From the NCBI GenBank assembly GCA_019639115.1, contig JAHBSM010000006.1, forward strand, positions 124,001 through 188,000: 64,000 nt of DNA, written 5' to 3'. Below the pieces are notes generated by a model. The model did not search any database. It had not been told where the DNA came from and was given only the letters and a program-made list of their open reading frames with translations. A program made the translations under genes and the position numbers. The stretch comes from Acidobacteriota bacterium. GTDB lineage: Bacteria; Acidobacteriota; Blastocatellia; Pyrinomonadales; Pyrinomonadaceae. Positions 44,767 through 53,262 of this stretch are shown here, in pieces; within the stretch, counting starts at the first letter, position 1; each line of letters begins with the position of its first letter.

Positions 44767-44864
44767 TAAGGCGGCTTCGGCTGTGTTACAACCTCACCAA
44801 TCGTAGTAAATGAACAATCATCGTATCTTTCCTAAATTCTCCTGCGTTTGGATAAAATGGTCTT

Positions 44865-47189
44865 ATGTCCTCTGAACCGGTCAAGATCGGCCGCACACTC
44901 CACTCGAACGAGCAGCTAGAGTCGCCCGCCACAGATCCGGTTTGCAAAATGCTTGTAATGCCCTCATCTGCGGCTGCGACATACCTGCATAACGGACAGG
45001 CGTATTATTTTTGCCGCGTCGGGTGCAAATCAGCTTTCGCAGCCGATCCGAACCGATACCTTGCGACTCCAGCTGATTCGGATCTGCTCCGCGAGCAAAA
45101 CGCCCAAAATGTCGAGCCAATAGCAGATGATCCCGACGGCGTCGAATACACATGTCCGATGGATCCGGACGTCATCAAGATCGGCCCTGGTTCGTGTCCG
45201 GTGTGCGGTATGGCACTCGAACCGAAAGAGATCACGCTCGACGACACGCCAGATCCCGAATTCATTGACATGAAGCGGCGTTTCACCATTTCGGCGATTC
45301 TGACGCTTCCGGTTTTTGTACTGGCGATGAGCGAGATGTTCGTGGAGGCATCACAGGTACATTCCTGGCAGCGAACTTCCCTTTGGCTGCAGTTTCTTTT
45401 TGCAACGCCGGTCGTACTCTGGGGCGGCTGGCCGTTGTTTCAGCGAGCTTGGGTCTCGGTCAAGAATCTGAGCCCGAATATGTTCACGCTAATTGCGATG
45501 GGCACGGGAGCAGCATATCTACTGAGTTTGGCGGCACTATTCGCACCACAGGCCTTTCCGGCCGTAATGATAAACGCCCATTCAGGGCTCGTACCCGCTT
45601 ATTTCGAATCTGCTGCGGTTATCACGTCGCTGGTTTTGCTCGGCCAGGTCCTGGAACTTCGTGCCCGTTCGCAGACGTCGTCCGCCATTAAAGAACTGCT
45701 GCGCCTCACGCCTGAGACTGCGACCGTTATGTTCGACGACGGGAGCGAAGAGATAGTTGACCTCGGTGACGTGTTCGCTGGGCAAAGACTGCGTGTTAAA
45801 GCTAACGAAAAGATCCCGACCGATGGCGAGATCATCGAAGGCGCGACATCGATAGATGAATCAATGGTCACGGGCGAGTCAATGCCCGTCGAAAAACACG
45901 CCGGCGACAAAGTGATAGGCGGCACGATCAACGGCAATCGCTCGTTTACCATGCGAGCGACAAAAGTCGGCAGCGAAACGCTTCTCGCGCAAATCGTAAA
46001 GATGGTCGGCGAAGCACAACGCAGCCGTGCACCGATACAGCGCCTAGCCGACTCGGTTTCGTCTTATTTTGTCCCGACGGTGATGATCGTTGCAATAATT
46101 GCATTTATCGTCTGGCTTATGCTCGGCAGCTTTGCCTCGGCGGTCGTCGCCGCAGTTTCTGTTTTGATAATCGCTTGCCCGTGCGCTCTCGGCCTCGCAA
46201 CGCCGATGTCCATAATGGTCGGCACCGGCCACGGAGCAAAGAACGGCGTTTTGATCAAGTCAGCCGAGGCGCTCGAGACCCTTGAAAAAGTGACTGCGAT
46301 CGTTGTTGACAAAACGGGCACACTCACTGAAGGAAAGCCTGTCGTACGCGATGTCAGAACATTCGAAGGATGGAAGGAAGAAGATGTGATGAGATTGGCG
46401 GCGTCGCTCGAGCGTCACAGCGTACATCCGCTTGCTTTGGCGATCCTATCGGAAGCCAAAAGGCGGGACCTCGAACCGCTCGAAGTCGTAGATTTTAGGT
46501 CGACGACCGGAGTCGGTATTTCAGGGACGATCGGCGGCGATGCAGTATTCATCGGACGACTCCACGGTGAATCCGCACTTGCGTTGACCGTCAACGGCCT
46601 ACGCGTTGGCCTGATCGAGGTCGTCGACGCCATCAGATCTTCGGCTAAGGCCACCCTAAGCGAGCTGCACAAGCAAAACATCCGTGTTGTGATGATGACC
46701 GGTGACAATCGTTCAACTGCGCAATCCGTCGCCGACGAACTCGGAATAGACACGGTCTTCGCCGAGGTCATGCCCAAGGACAAAGCCGCGAAGGTCAAAG
46801 AACTTCAGTCGCAAGGCAAGCGCGTGGCGATGGCCGGAGATGGCGTGAACGACGCTCCGGCGTTGGCGCAGGCTGATGTCGGCATAGCATTTGCGAGCGG
46901 AACGGACGTCGCTATCGAGTCTGCCGACATTACGCTGCTAAAGCCCGATCTTGACGGCATCTTAAAAGCGATAAACTTGAGCAAGGCGACGATGAGTAAC
47001 ATTCGCCAGAATCTGTTTTTCGCCTTTGCCTACAACATCATCGGCATTCCCGTCGCAGCCGGAGTGCTGTTCCCTGTCTTCGGCTTGCTCCTATCACCGA
47101 TGATCGCGAGTGCGGCTATGACCTTCAGTTCGGTATCGGTGATCTTGAATTCGTTAAGGCTCACAGACCAGGATCTCGGCCGCGATTGA
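44865..47189 (+). CDS. Copper-type P1B ATPase with YHS and heavy-metal-binding N-terminal domains
   Basis: 774 residues. N-terminus: a YHS domain (about 23-65, DPVCKMLV and YYFCRVGCKSAF) and a YTCPMDPDVIKIGPGSCPVCGM heavy-metal-binding domain (about 94-120), but no CxxC HMA domain. Core: TGESMPVEK (actuator), CPCALGLATP in helix 6 near 440, DKTGTLTEGKP near 482 with the phosphorylated Asp, SVHPLALAI (HP locus), MMTGDN and AGDGVNDAPAL. About eight transmembrane helices. It should export copper or silver ions; the YHS-HMBD layout fits CopA/CopB-like pumps. It is divergent from the riboswitch-controlled gene. TAAAAT just upstream of the ATG may be a -10 box with a very short leader. Confidence 0.92.
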   Translation: MSSEPVKIGRTLHSNEQLESPATDPVCKMLVMPSSAAATYLHNGQAYYFCRVGCKSAFAADPNRYLATPADSDLLREQNAQNVEPIADDPDGVEYTCPMDPDVIKIGPGSCPVCGMALEPKEITLDDTPDPEFIDMKRRFTISAILTLPVFVLAMSEMFVEASQVHSWQRTSLWLQFLFATPVVLWGGWPLFQRAWVSVKNLSPNMFTLIAMGTGAAYLLSLAALFAPQAFPAVMINAHSGLVPAYFESAAVITSLVLLGQVLELRARSQTSSAIKELLRLTPETATVMFDDGSEEIVDLGDVFAGQRLRVKANEKIPTDGEIIEGATSIDESMVTGESMPVEKHAGDKVIGGTINGNRSFTMRATKVGSETLLAQIVKMVGEAQRSRAPIQRLADSVSSYFVPTVMIVAIIAFIVWLMLGSFASAVVAAVSVLIIACPCALGLATPMSIMVGTGHGAKNGVLIKSAEALETLEKVTAIVVDKTGTLTEGKPVVRDVRTFEGWKEEDVMRLAASLERHSVHPLALAILSEAKRRDLEPLEVVDFRSTTGVGISGTIGGDAVFIGRLHGESALALTVNGLRVGLIEVVDAIRSSAKATLSELHKQNIRVVMMTGDNRSTAQSVADELGIDTVFAEVMPKDKAAKVKELQSQGKRVAMAGDGVNDAPALAQADVGIAFASGTDVAIESADITLLKPDLDGILKAINLSKATMSNIRQNLFFAFAYNIIGIPVAAGVLFPVFGLLLSPMIASAAMTFSSVSVILNSLRLTDQDLGRD

Positions 47190-47247
47190 ACCGAATGCAG
47201 GCCCACACGATTTGTATCGTCAGTAGAGTTCGTGGCTAAATCTCCTT

Positions 47248-48186
47248 ATGTCTAGACCAGTGTTAGCTATTCACGGCGGCGCGGGCACGATCTTGAGATC
47301 GCAGATGACGACGGAGCTCGAGTCTGAGTATCGCGCCGGTCTTGAAGCGGCCTTGCGCGCCGGATGGGACATCCTCGAGAAAGGCGGTTCGTCCCTGGAC
47401 GCGGTCGAATCGGCCGTTTGTTCGCTGGAAGACAACCCGCTCTTCAATGCCGGACGAGGATCCGTATTCACCCACGACGGCAAGAATGAAATGGACGCGG
47501 CTATCATGCATGGCTCGACGCTTCGGGCAGGCGCCGTCGCGGCCATCCGAGGGATCAAGAATCCGATCAAGCTCGCGCGCCTCGTTATGGAACGAACAGA
47601 GCATGTCTTGCTCGCGTCATACGGAGCGGTCGAGTTTGGTGAAGAGATGAACGTAGAGCTCGCGGACGACGCCTATTTTTTTACTCAGCAGCGATGGGAT
47701 CAATTGGAAGAGGCTGTGGCTGCAGGCCGCATTCAATTAGATCACGGCTCTCGTCCTACGGCCGGCAAACCCTTTGGGACGGTTGGCGCCGTGGCATGCG
47801 ACGCTGCCGGAGGACTCGCGGCGGCGACCTCCACGGGCGGAATGACAAACAAAAGATTTGGCCGCATAGGTGATACGCCCATCATCGGTGCCGGAACTTA
47901 CGCAGACGACACTTGCGCAGTTTCGTGTACCGGCCATGGTGAGTACTTCATACTTGGGGTGTCAGCCTATGACGTCGTGGCTCGAATGAGATACAAATGC
48001 GTGCCGCTCGCGGACGCAGCTCGCGAAACGATCGAACACCTATCTGAGATCGGCGGCGAAGGCGGCCTGATCGCCGTTGACGGAAACGGCAACTTCACCT
48101 TGCCCTTCAACTCCGAAGGAATGTACCGCGGTTATGCGAACAACGACGGGATCGAAACAGCCATTTATTCGGAACGTGCCGTCTGA
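47248..48186 (+). CDS. Cytosolic isoaspartyl peptidase/L-asparaginase, likely for cyanophycin dipeptides
   Basis: A 312-residue Ntn-hydrolase without signal peptide. VLAIHGGAGTI, the self-cleavage site FGTVGAVAC with nucleophile Thr178, TSTGGMTNKRFGRIGDTPIIGAGTYADD and FNSEGMYRGY are typical of IaaA. In cyanophycin degradation, cyanophycinase releases beta-Asp-Arg and this family splits it to Asp and Arg. Its tail overlaps the end of the convergent 211-residue gene of the cphA operon by 22 bp, which supports that role. The signal-bearing paralogue at 4388-5485 is distinct. Confidence 0.92.
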   Translation: MSRPVLAIHGGAGTILRSQMTTELESEYRAGLEAALRAGWDILEKGGSSLDAVESAVCSLEDNPLFNAGRGSVFTHDGKNEMDAAIMHGSTLRAGAVAAIRGIKNPIKLARLVMERTEHVLLASYGAVEFGEEMNVELADDAYFFTQQRWDQLEEAVAAGRIQLDHGSRPTAGKPFGTVGAVACDAAGGLAAATSTGGMTNKRFGRIGDTPIIGAGTYADDTCAVSCTGHGEYFILGVSAYDVVARMRYKCVPLADAARETIEHLSEIGGEGGLIAVDGNGNFTLPFNSEGMYRGYANNDGIETAIYSERAV

Positions 48187-48800
48187 TGCTGAAGAAGAAA
48201 TGTCATGATCTGAAAGCCTGCGGCTATTACGCGGCCGCCGATCGGATCCCGCGCAAGGGCCTCGAATGGACCTTCACCGAAGTAAAGTCCATCGGAAACC
48301 AGAAATGTCATACGGGCTTTTCCGTTTGCCGGCGGACCAAGGCGTTGACCTTCCCAAGGTCCGATCTGCGAGACCACACTTCTCGAAGCATCGAGCAACT
48401 CGCCTACCAGTTCGTCAGAACGATCGGTTCTTGCATCCCAAGCACACAAGGAGCCTGAGTGATTTATGTATCTGATGGTTCCGTCAGCGTAGGCAGCCAG
48501 AGCATCAAGTCCGGTCTCCATCCCAACCTCGATGACCGTACCAAATAGTAACTTGTCCGTGATCGGCTGCCCGATCTCGCGTAGCCTCATCGCGGCTAAG
48601 GCACGCGTCCGAGCCTCTGAGCCTTCAGCAAAGACGAGAGAGCGCAATTCATCGGCAGTCGTCAGTTCGTCAAAGAGTTCCTTCCAAGGCGAGACAGATA
48701 CATCGCCCGTTGCTTCCGGGGAACGAAAAAGTTCCAGATCGTCACAAAAGAGCAGATCGTAGATCTTGTTAAGCGATCGGTCCGGATAGGGAGATGTCAT
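48165..48800 (-). CDS. Unknown protein directly following cyanophycin synthetase
   Basis: 211 residues, soluble, no signal peptide. Its ATG is the base after the cphA stop (TAGATG), a tight coupling. Visible parts: an N-terminal helical stretch (SLNKIYDLLFCDDLELF); a helix-rich segment (TRALAAMRLREIGQ); then VIEVGMETGLDALAAYADGTIRYINHSG, a Gly-rich beta segment seen in uncharacterised proteins; and WEGQRLGPPANGKARMTFLVSDGLYFGEGPFE. I do not know a function. The operon position suggests a role linked to cyanophycin, or chance co-transcription. Confidence 0.82.
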   Translation of the reverse strand: MTSPYPDRSLNKIYDLLFCDDLELFRSPEATGDVSVSPWKELFDELTTADELRSLVFAEGSEARTRALAAMRLREIGQPITDKLLFGTVIEVGMETGLDALAAYADGTIRYINHSGSLCAWDARTDRSDELVGELLDASRSVVSQIGPWEGQRLGPPANGKARMTFLVSDGLYFGEGPFEALARDPIGGRVIAAGFQIMTFLLQHQTARSE

Positions 48801-51440
48801 CTATTTCACCTTTCCTTCCGCGAGCATATCCCGATATTCCTGCACATGGGCGATGTCTTCGACGACTCGGTCGGCAAGCGTGACGACCAGTTCGCCTTTA
48901 CGGCCGTGTTTTATGGCGTGATGGATCGCGTCACGGCTTTCCGGGATGACCCGCACGGCCGGGTCTTTTTTGCTCTTTGCGATGCCCTCTTTGATCAGGT
49001 CATACGTCTGATTCTCGTCGCGGCCTCGCAAATAATGGCCTCGACGGATAACGATACGGTCAAAATTGGCCCCGGCGATCCGTCCCATCTCCCGGATATC
49101 CTCATCGCGGCGGTCGCCGGTCCCGTTCATGACGACAGTGCGATATTTGTTCGGCAGCTTGCTGATAAAGTTCGTCAAGCCGCCAAAACCTGCCGGATTG
49201 TGAGCATAATCCATCAACACAGTAACATCGCCGACCTCGACGAAGTTCAGCCGTCCGGGTGTCTGAGCGGTGCCGGCGTTGAATGTAGTCAGCCCGACCC
49301 GGAGATCCTCGATCGAAACGCCGTGAACAAAACACGCAAGCGTCGCGGCGAGGACATTCTGGATCATGAACTCCGCACGCCCGCCGTACGTTATCGGGAT
49401 GTTGGACACTTTTTCGATACGCACCTTCCACTTGCCTTTGAGGATAGTTACGTACCCGTTCTCATAAACGCAGGAGATCCGCCCGCGCTCAGCACGCCTT
49501 TTGATGTTCGGATGGTTCTCGTCCATCGAGAAACAGACGACCGTTCCGTCCGTGAGTTCCTTCATCGCATATACATTGGGATCCTCAGCATTCAAGACCG
49601 CGAAACCTCGCCTCGAAACGGCACGCGGAACGACGGATTTGACTCTCGCGAGATCCTCCAACGTGTTCACGTCCTTTAGCCCTAAGTGATCCGCCGCAAC
49701 ATTAAGCACAACGCCTATATCGCAATGATCGAAGCCAAGGCCGCTTCGAATTATGCCCCCGCGGGCTGTCTCTAGCACAGCGACTTCGACCGTCGGATCC
49801 TTTAGAACCAACTGTGCTGAGATCGGGCCCGTGTTGTCGCCCCTAACGATCTGCTGATTTCCGATATAGGTGCCATCGGTGGTCGTGAATCCGACCGTCC
49901 GGCCGCTGTTCTTTAATATGTGAGCAATGAGCCTGGTCGTGGTCGTTTTCCCGTTTGTGCCCGTGATCGCAAAGATCGGGATCCTCGAGGGAGTCCCCGG
50001 CGGAAATAGCATATCAATGACGTGTTCGGCCACGTTTCGGCCGATGCCCTCGCTTGGAGCCAGGTGCATCCGAAATCCCGGAGCCGCATTGACCTCGATG
50101 ATGCCTCCTCCGTTCTCGGTCAAAGGTTCGCTTACGTTGGGAGCGATAACATCAATGCCAGCAACATCTAGACCGATTATCTTAGCAATTCGCTCAAACA
50201 AAAAGACATTCAGTGGATGGACCTCATCCGTGCAATCTATCGCCGTGCCGCCTGTCGAGATGTTTGCCGTCGTCTTTAGGTGCAGAATCTCGCCCTTTTT
50301 AAGTTTTGATTCGAGCGTATAGCCCGCTTTTGCTATACAACGAAGTGTTTGATTGTCAACATCGATCTGCGTCAACACGTTCTCGTGCCCGTAACCACGC
50401 CGCGGATCTGAGTTAGTAATGTCTATCAGCTCTTGGATCGTGTGTTTACCGTCGCCAACGACGTGTGCGGGCACCCTCTCCGCGACGGCGATCAGACGAT
50501 TATTGACGACCAATGCTCTAAAATCAGAACCTAGCAATTGCTGCTCGACGATCACCCATCGCGAATATTCTTTCGCCTTGTCCCAAGCGATCTTGGCCTC
50601 ATCCAAATTCTTGATTCCAACAGTCGCACCTTTACCATGATTACCGTCAAGTGGTTTGATCACAGCAGGATAGCCTACTCGTTCTAAAGTATCTTCGAGG
50701 TCATCGATCTCTCGCAAACGGTAGCCTTTGGGCACCGGCACACCCATGTCACCGAGCAATTTCTTGGTCGCGGATTTGTCGCCGGCGATATCCACCGAGA
50801 TCATATTGGTATTTACGGTGGTCGTTGCCTGAATACGTTTCTGATTCACACCATAGCCTAGTTGGACGAGCGATTGGTCGTTGAGTCGAATGTACGGGAT
50901 GCCTCGGCTCACGGCTTCATCAACGAGCGAGCCGGTCGAAGGCCCGAAACGCACGTCCTCTCTGATCTCGCGCATCTGGCGAATGTCCTTGGCCAGCTCG
51001 TCGCGTATCTCTTCGAGCGGTCGCTTTCCGGCGAGGTCCAACCAAAGGCGTACCGCCGAACGAGCCGCAAACCTGCCGACCTCCTCCTCAACGTAACTGA
51101 AGACCACATTGTAAATGCCCTTCTCGCCGGTTTCGCGGGTCCTGCCGTATCCCGTATCCATCCCGGCAAGCGTTTGCAGTTCGAGAGCAAAATGTTCGAT
51201 AGCATGCCCCGCCCATGTTCCCTCCTGGACACGCTTGAGGAAACCACCCTCCTCGCCATAGCTGCACCCGTGAGATACCAGCGACGGCATCACCTCGATC
51301 ATTCGCTCGTAGAAGCCCTTGATCTTATTGGTTGGCTTTCTTTCGAAGGCACCGATGTCGAGCCGCATTATGATGAGGTTCTTCCAATAACCGCTCCAGT
51401 AGTTTGGCCCTCGAAGTGTTCTTATCTCTAAGATATTCAT
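48801..51440 (-). CDS. cphA: Cyanophycin synthetase
   Basis: 879 residues, the length of CphA1. The N-domain has GPNYWSGYW and the GTWAGHAIEHFALELQ stretch. The ATP-grasp part (about 220-480) has MISVDIAGDKSATKKLLGDMGVPVP and YPAVIKPLDGNHGKG. The Mur-ligase-like part (about 485-870) has AITGTNGKTTTTRLIAHIL, VLNVAADHLGLKDV and MDYAHNPAGF. It polymerises Asp and Arg without a template into multi-L-arginyl-poly-L-aspartate, a nitrogen store. cphB lies 84 bp upstream on the same strand. Confidence 0.96.
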   Translation of the reverse strand: MNILEIRTLRGPNYWSGYWKNLIIMRLDIGAFERKPTNKIKGFYERMIEVMPSLVSHGCSYGEEGGFLKRVQEGTWAGHAIEHFALELQTLAGMDTGYGRTRETGEKGIYNVVFSYVEEEVGRFAARSAVRLWLDLAGKRPLEEIRDELAKDIRQMREIREDVRFGPSTGSLVDEAVSRGIPYIRLNDQSLVQLGYGVNQKRIQATTTVNTNMISVDIAGDKSATKKLLGDMGVPVPKGYRLREIDDLEDTLERVGYPAVIKPLDGNHGKGATVGIKNLDEAKIAWDKAKEYSRWVIVEQQLLGSDFRALVVNNRLIAVAERVPAHVVGDGKHTIQELIDITNSDPRRGYGHENVLTQIDVDNQTLRCIAKAGYTLESKLKKGEILHLKTTANISTGGTAIDCTDEVHPLNVFLFERIAKIIGLDVAGIDVIAPNVSEPLTENGGGIIEVNAAPGFRMHLAPSEGIGRNVAEHVIDMLFPPGTPSRIPIFAITGTNGKTTTTRLIAHILKNSGRTVGFTTTDGTYIGNQQIVRGDNTGPISAQLVLKDPTVEVAVLETARGGIIRSGLGFDHCDIGVVLNVAADHLGLKDVNTLEDLARVKSVVPRAVSRRGFAVLNAEDPNVYAMKELTDGTVVCFSMDENHPNIKRRAERGRISCVYENGYVTILKGKWKVRIEKVSNIPITYGGRAEFMIQNVLAATLACFVHGVSIEDLRVGLTTFNAGTAQTPGRLNFVEVGDVTVLMDYAHNPAGFGGLTNFISKLPNKYRTVVMNGTGDRRDEDIREMGRIAGANFDRIVIRRGHYLRGRDENQTYDLIKEGIAKSKKDPAVRVIPESRDAIHHAIKHGRKGELVVTLADRVVEDIAHVQEYRDMLAEGKVK

Positions 51441-51524
51441 AGAATCCTCGATCAGAATTATTAGAACATCAATGGCGACACGGCATGTTCCTGCTATGCC
51501 AGATCGCCGCCTTGGCGAGTAGCT

Positions 51525-52379
51525 TTATCCTAGATCAGGCAGCAGATATTCATTCGCCGGCTGTACGGGATGTCTGTCAATGTAGTCATAGACCAGACCA
51601 TCACGCATTACATGAAACTGCACACCGCAAACGCTAAATGCTGCTTTATCAGGTACTTCTGCTATCTCATTGAAAGTGATCTGTGAACCATCGACGATCG
51701 TCGCAGTACCCTGGCCATAGACCTCAAGTTTTCCTTTACCGTCTAGAATAATTGCCGTGTTCTCGTCAATTCCGATCCCGAGGTTGTAAGGATTGTACGA
51801 CACAGCCGTTATGAGCCGGCTGATCCTGCCGCGTTCGCTGAAGTGCTGATCGATAATTATATTCTTCAAAAATCCGAGGCCGGGCGAGAGCTTTACGGCA
51901 TCTTTATGCGGATGCGACGACGGCTCGCCACGAACTATCATTGACGTGCTCATGGCCGCCGCGCCGGCGCTTGTTCCGGCCATGACGACTTTTGTGTCCC
52001 TCACCTTTTGGCGAAGAGCTTCGGCGAGTTTGGTGCCGCCCAGTACGCTGACAAGCCGCATTTGATCGCCGCCGGTCATAAAGACCCCCGATACGCCGTC
52101 AACAAGCCTCTCTACATCAGCATTCACAACGTCCTGCCGCGACGTGGCTCGTAACACTCTTGGATTGGCAACGCCAAGGTTCCGGAAAGCGTGGGTATAA
52201 ACGTCAGCCGCAAATTCAGGAAAATCTGATGCCACCGGAACAATAAGGACCTCGGCACCATCTCCGCCGGCTAATTCGAGGAACTTTCTCAAAATTCGGC
52301 GTTCGTTATATTTGTCTTCAGCTCCGCCGATCACCAGCAGATGGCCGCCGATGATCTCGCGGTCGTGCGATTGGATCAT
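51525..52379 (-). CDS. cphB: Cyanophycinase
   Basis: A 284-residue peptidase S51 enzyme. GGHLLVIGGAEDKYN near the N-terminus, GVFMTGGDQMRLV, the nucleophile elbow VMAGTSAGAAAM with Ser137, and DQHFSERGRISRL are diagnostic. There is no signal peptide, so it acts on intracellular granules, releasing beta-Asp-Arg dipeptides. It heads the operon cphB-cphA-unknown. The 145-bp region upstream holds its promoter and the terminator of the previous gene. Confidence 0.95.
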   Translation of the reverse strand: MIQSHDREIIGGHLLVIGGAEDKYNERRILRKFLELAGGDGAEVLIVPVASDFPEFAADVYTHAFRNLGVANPRVLRATSRQDVVNADVERLVDGVSGVFMTGGDQMRLVSVLGGTKLAEALRQKVRDTKVVMAGTSAGAAAMSTSMIVRGEPSSHPHKDAVKLSPGLGFLKNIIIDQHFSERGRISRLITAVSYNPYNLGIGIDENTAIILDGKGKLEVYGQGTATIVDGSQITFNEIAEVPDKAAFSVCGVQFHVMRDGLVYDYIDRHPVQPANEYLLPDLG

Positions 52380-52466
52380 GGTTCTATAGTTTACGATCTG
52401 GAAAACTTCTGTCTAAGTTATTGTAATAACTATTGTTTGGTCAAGGTCGTGAGGTCATACACAAAC

Positions 52467-52501
52467 AAAAAAGGGCCCGTTCGTGATCAACGCTGGGCCC
52501 T
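52467..52501 (-). terminator. Intrinsic terminator before cphB
   Basis: On the minus strand AGGGCCC (52501-52495) pairs with GGGCCCT (52478-52472), followed by TTTTT. It ends transcription of the frameshifted DUF4919 gene and separates it from the cyanophycin operon. Confidence 0.85.
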
Positions 52502-52524
52502 AGAGGCATCCGGTTGGAACTCTC

Positions 52525-53204
52525 TTATTGTCGTTTCTTGACCGAGCATGGTTTCGACGAAGTGCTCCCGATCCACCAATCGTTAATATCGAAATATACC
52601 GAGACCGCCTTGCCATCGGCATTTTTGCCGGAAAGCACGTCAAATGCTCTGCCTCCTTCCTGAACCAATGCCTGTTGTGAAACCTGGTATCCAAGTTCAC
52701 GCATCACCATATACTCCTCGCGAATGCTGTGGACTCGATAGGCGGTTTTGGCCGACTTGCCATCGCCCGAATCCATCAAAGCCTTCCAAAGCGCCGCCCC
52801 GAGGTCGGCATGGAAAACTTGGCCTTCTCCGTATTGCCTAGTTCCTTGTACGAGTTGGCAACAGCAAGGTGAAGGCCGCGATTGGCATATTCATAATCGA
52901 GCACTTTCTGGGCAAGTTCGACGGCTTTCGCATGATCCTTTGCTTCGAAAGCTTTGACCATTGCTTCACGATCGGGAGCGTCTGAGATATTGCATTCATC
53001 ATTTACCCACTCTAGATATGCCGCACGAAACCTGACCATATCCACATCTTTTTCGCCGGCTTTGAGCCGTGTGACCATCTTCTGATAGTCAGAATTATCC
53101 GGCTTGCCGTCTCGACGGTCGGGGGCCTGGCCCAATGCTGGGAACGACAGAGTTAGAAGCAATGCGCACACTTTTGCTGCAAAGGCTGGCGAAAGCCGTT
53201 TCAT
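52525..53204 (-). pseudogene. DUF4919-type secreted protein split by a frameshift
   Basis: The first reading frame (53204 to 52776) has a signal peptide (MKRLSPAFAAKV, ending FPALGQA) and the helical DUF4919 body to VANSYKELGNTEKAKF. There it runs into about ten unrelated residues and stops. A -1 shift at the TTTT run (52817-52814) continues as HADLGAALWKALMDSGDGKSAKTAYRVHS, which joins smoothly with the second frame ending at 52525 (REEYMVMRELGYQVSQQALVQ, VSVYFDINDWW), the expected C-terminal half. So one gene is broken at a homopolymer: by mutation, sequencing error, or less likely programmed slippage. Function of the family is unknown. It follows carB after 58 bp. Confidence 0.8.
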
Positions 53205-53262
53205 GGGTTTATCTCCTTGTTATTTATTACCTTGCTGCGGGAATGGATGAGTCAGATCCCGG

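Noticed and set aside
48846..49679. 277-residue plus-strand ORF opposite cphA
   Set aside because: Antisense shadow in a GC-biased gene; no family features.
52810..52820. Programmed -1 frameshift in the DUF4919 gene
   Set aside because: The T-run does not form a classical slippery heptamer in the zero frame and I see no clear downstream stimulatory structure; mutation or sequencing error is simpler.
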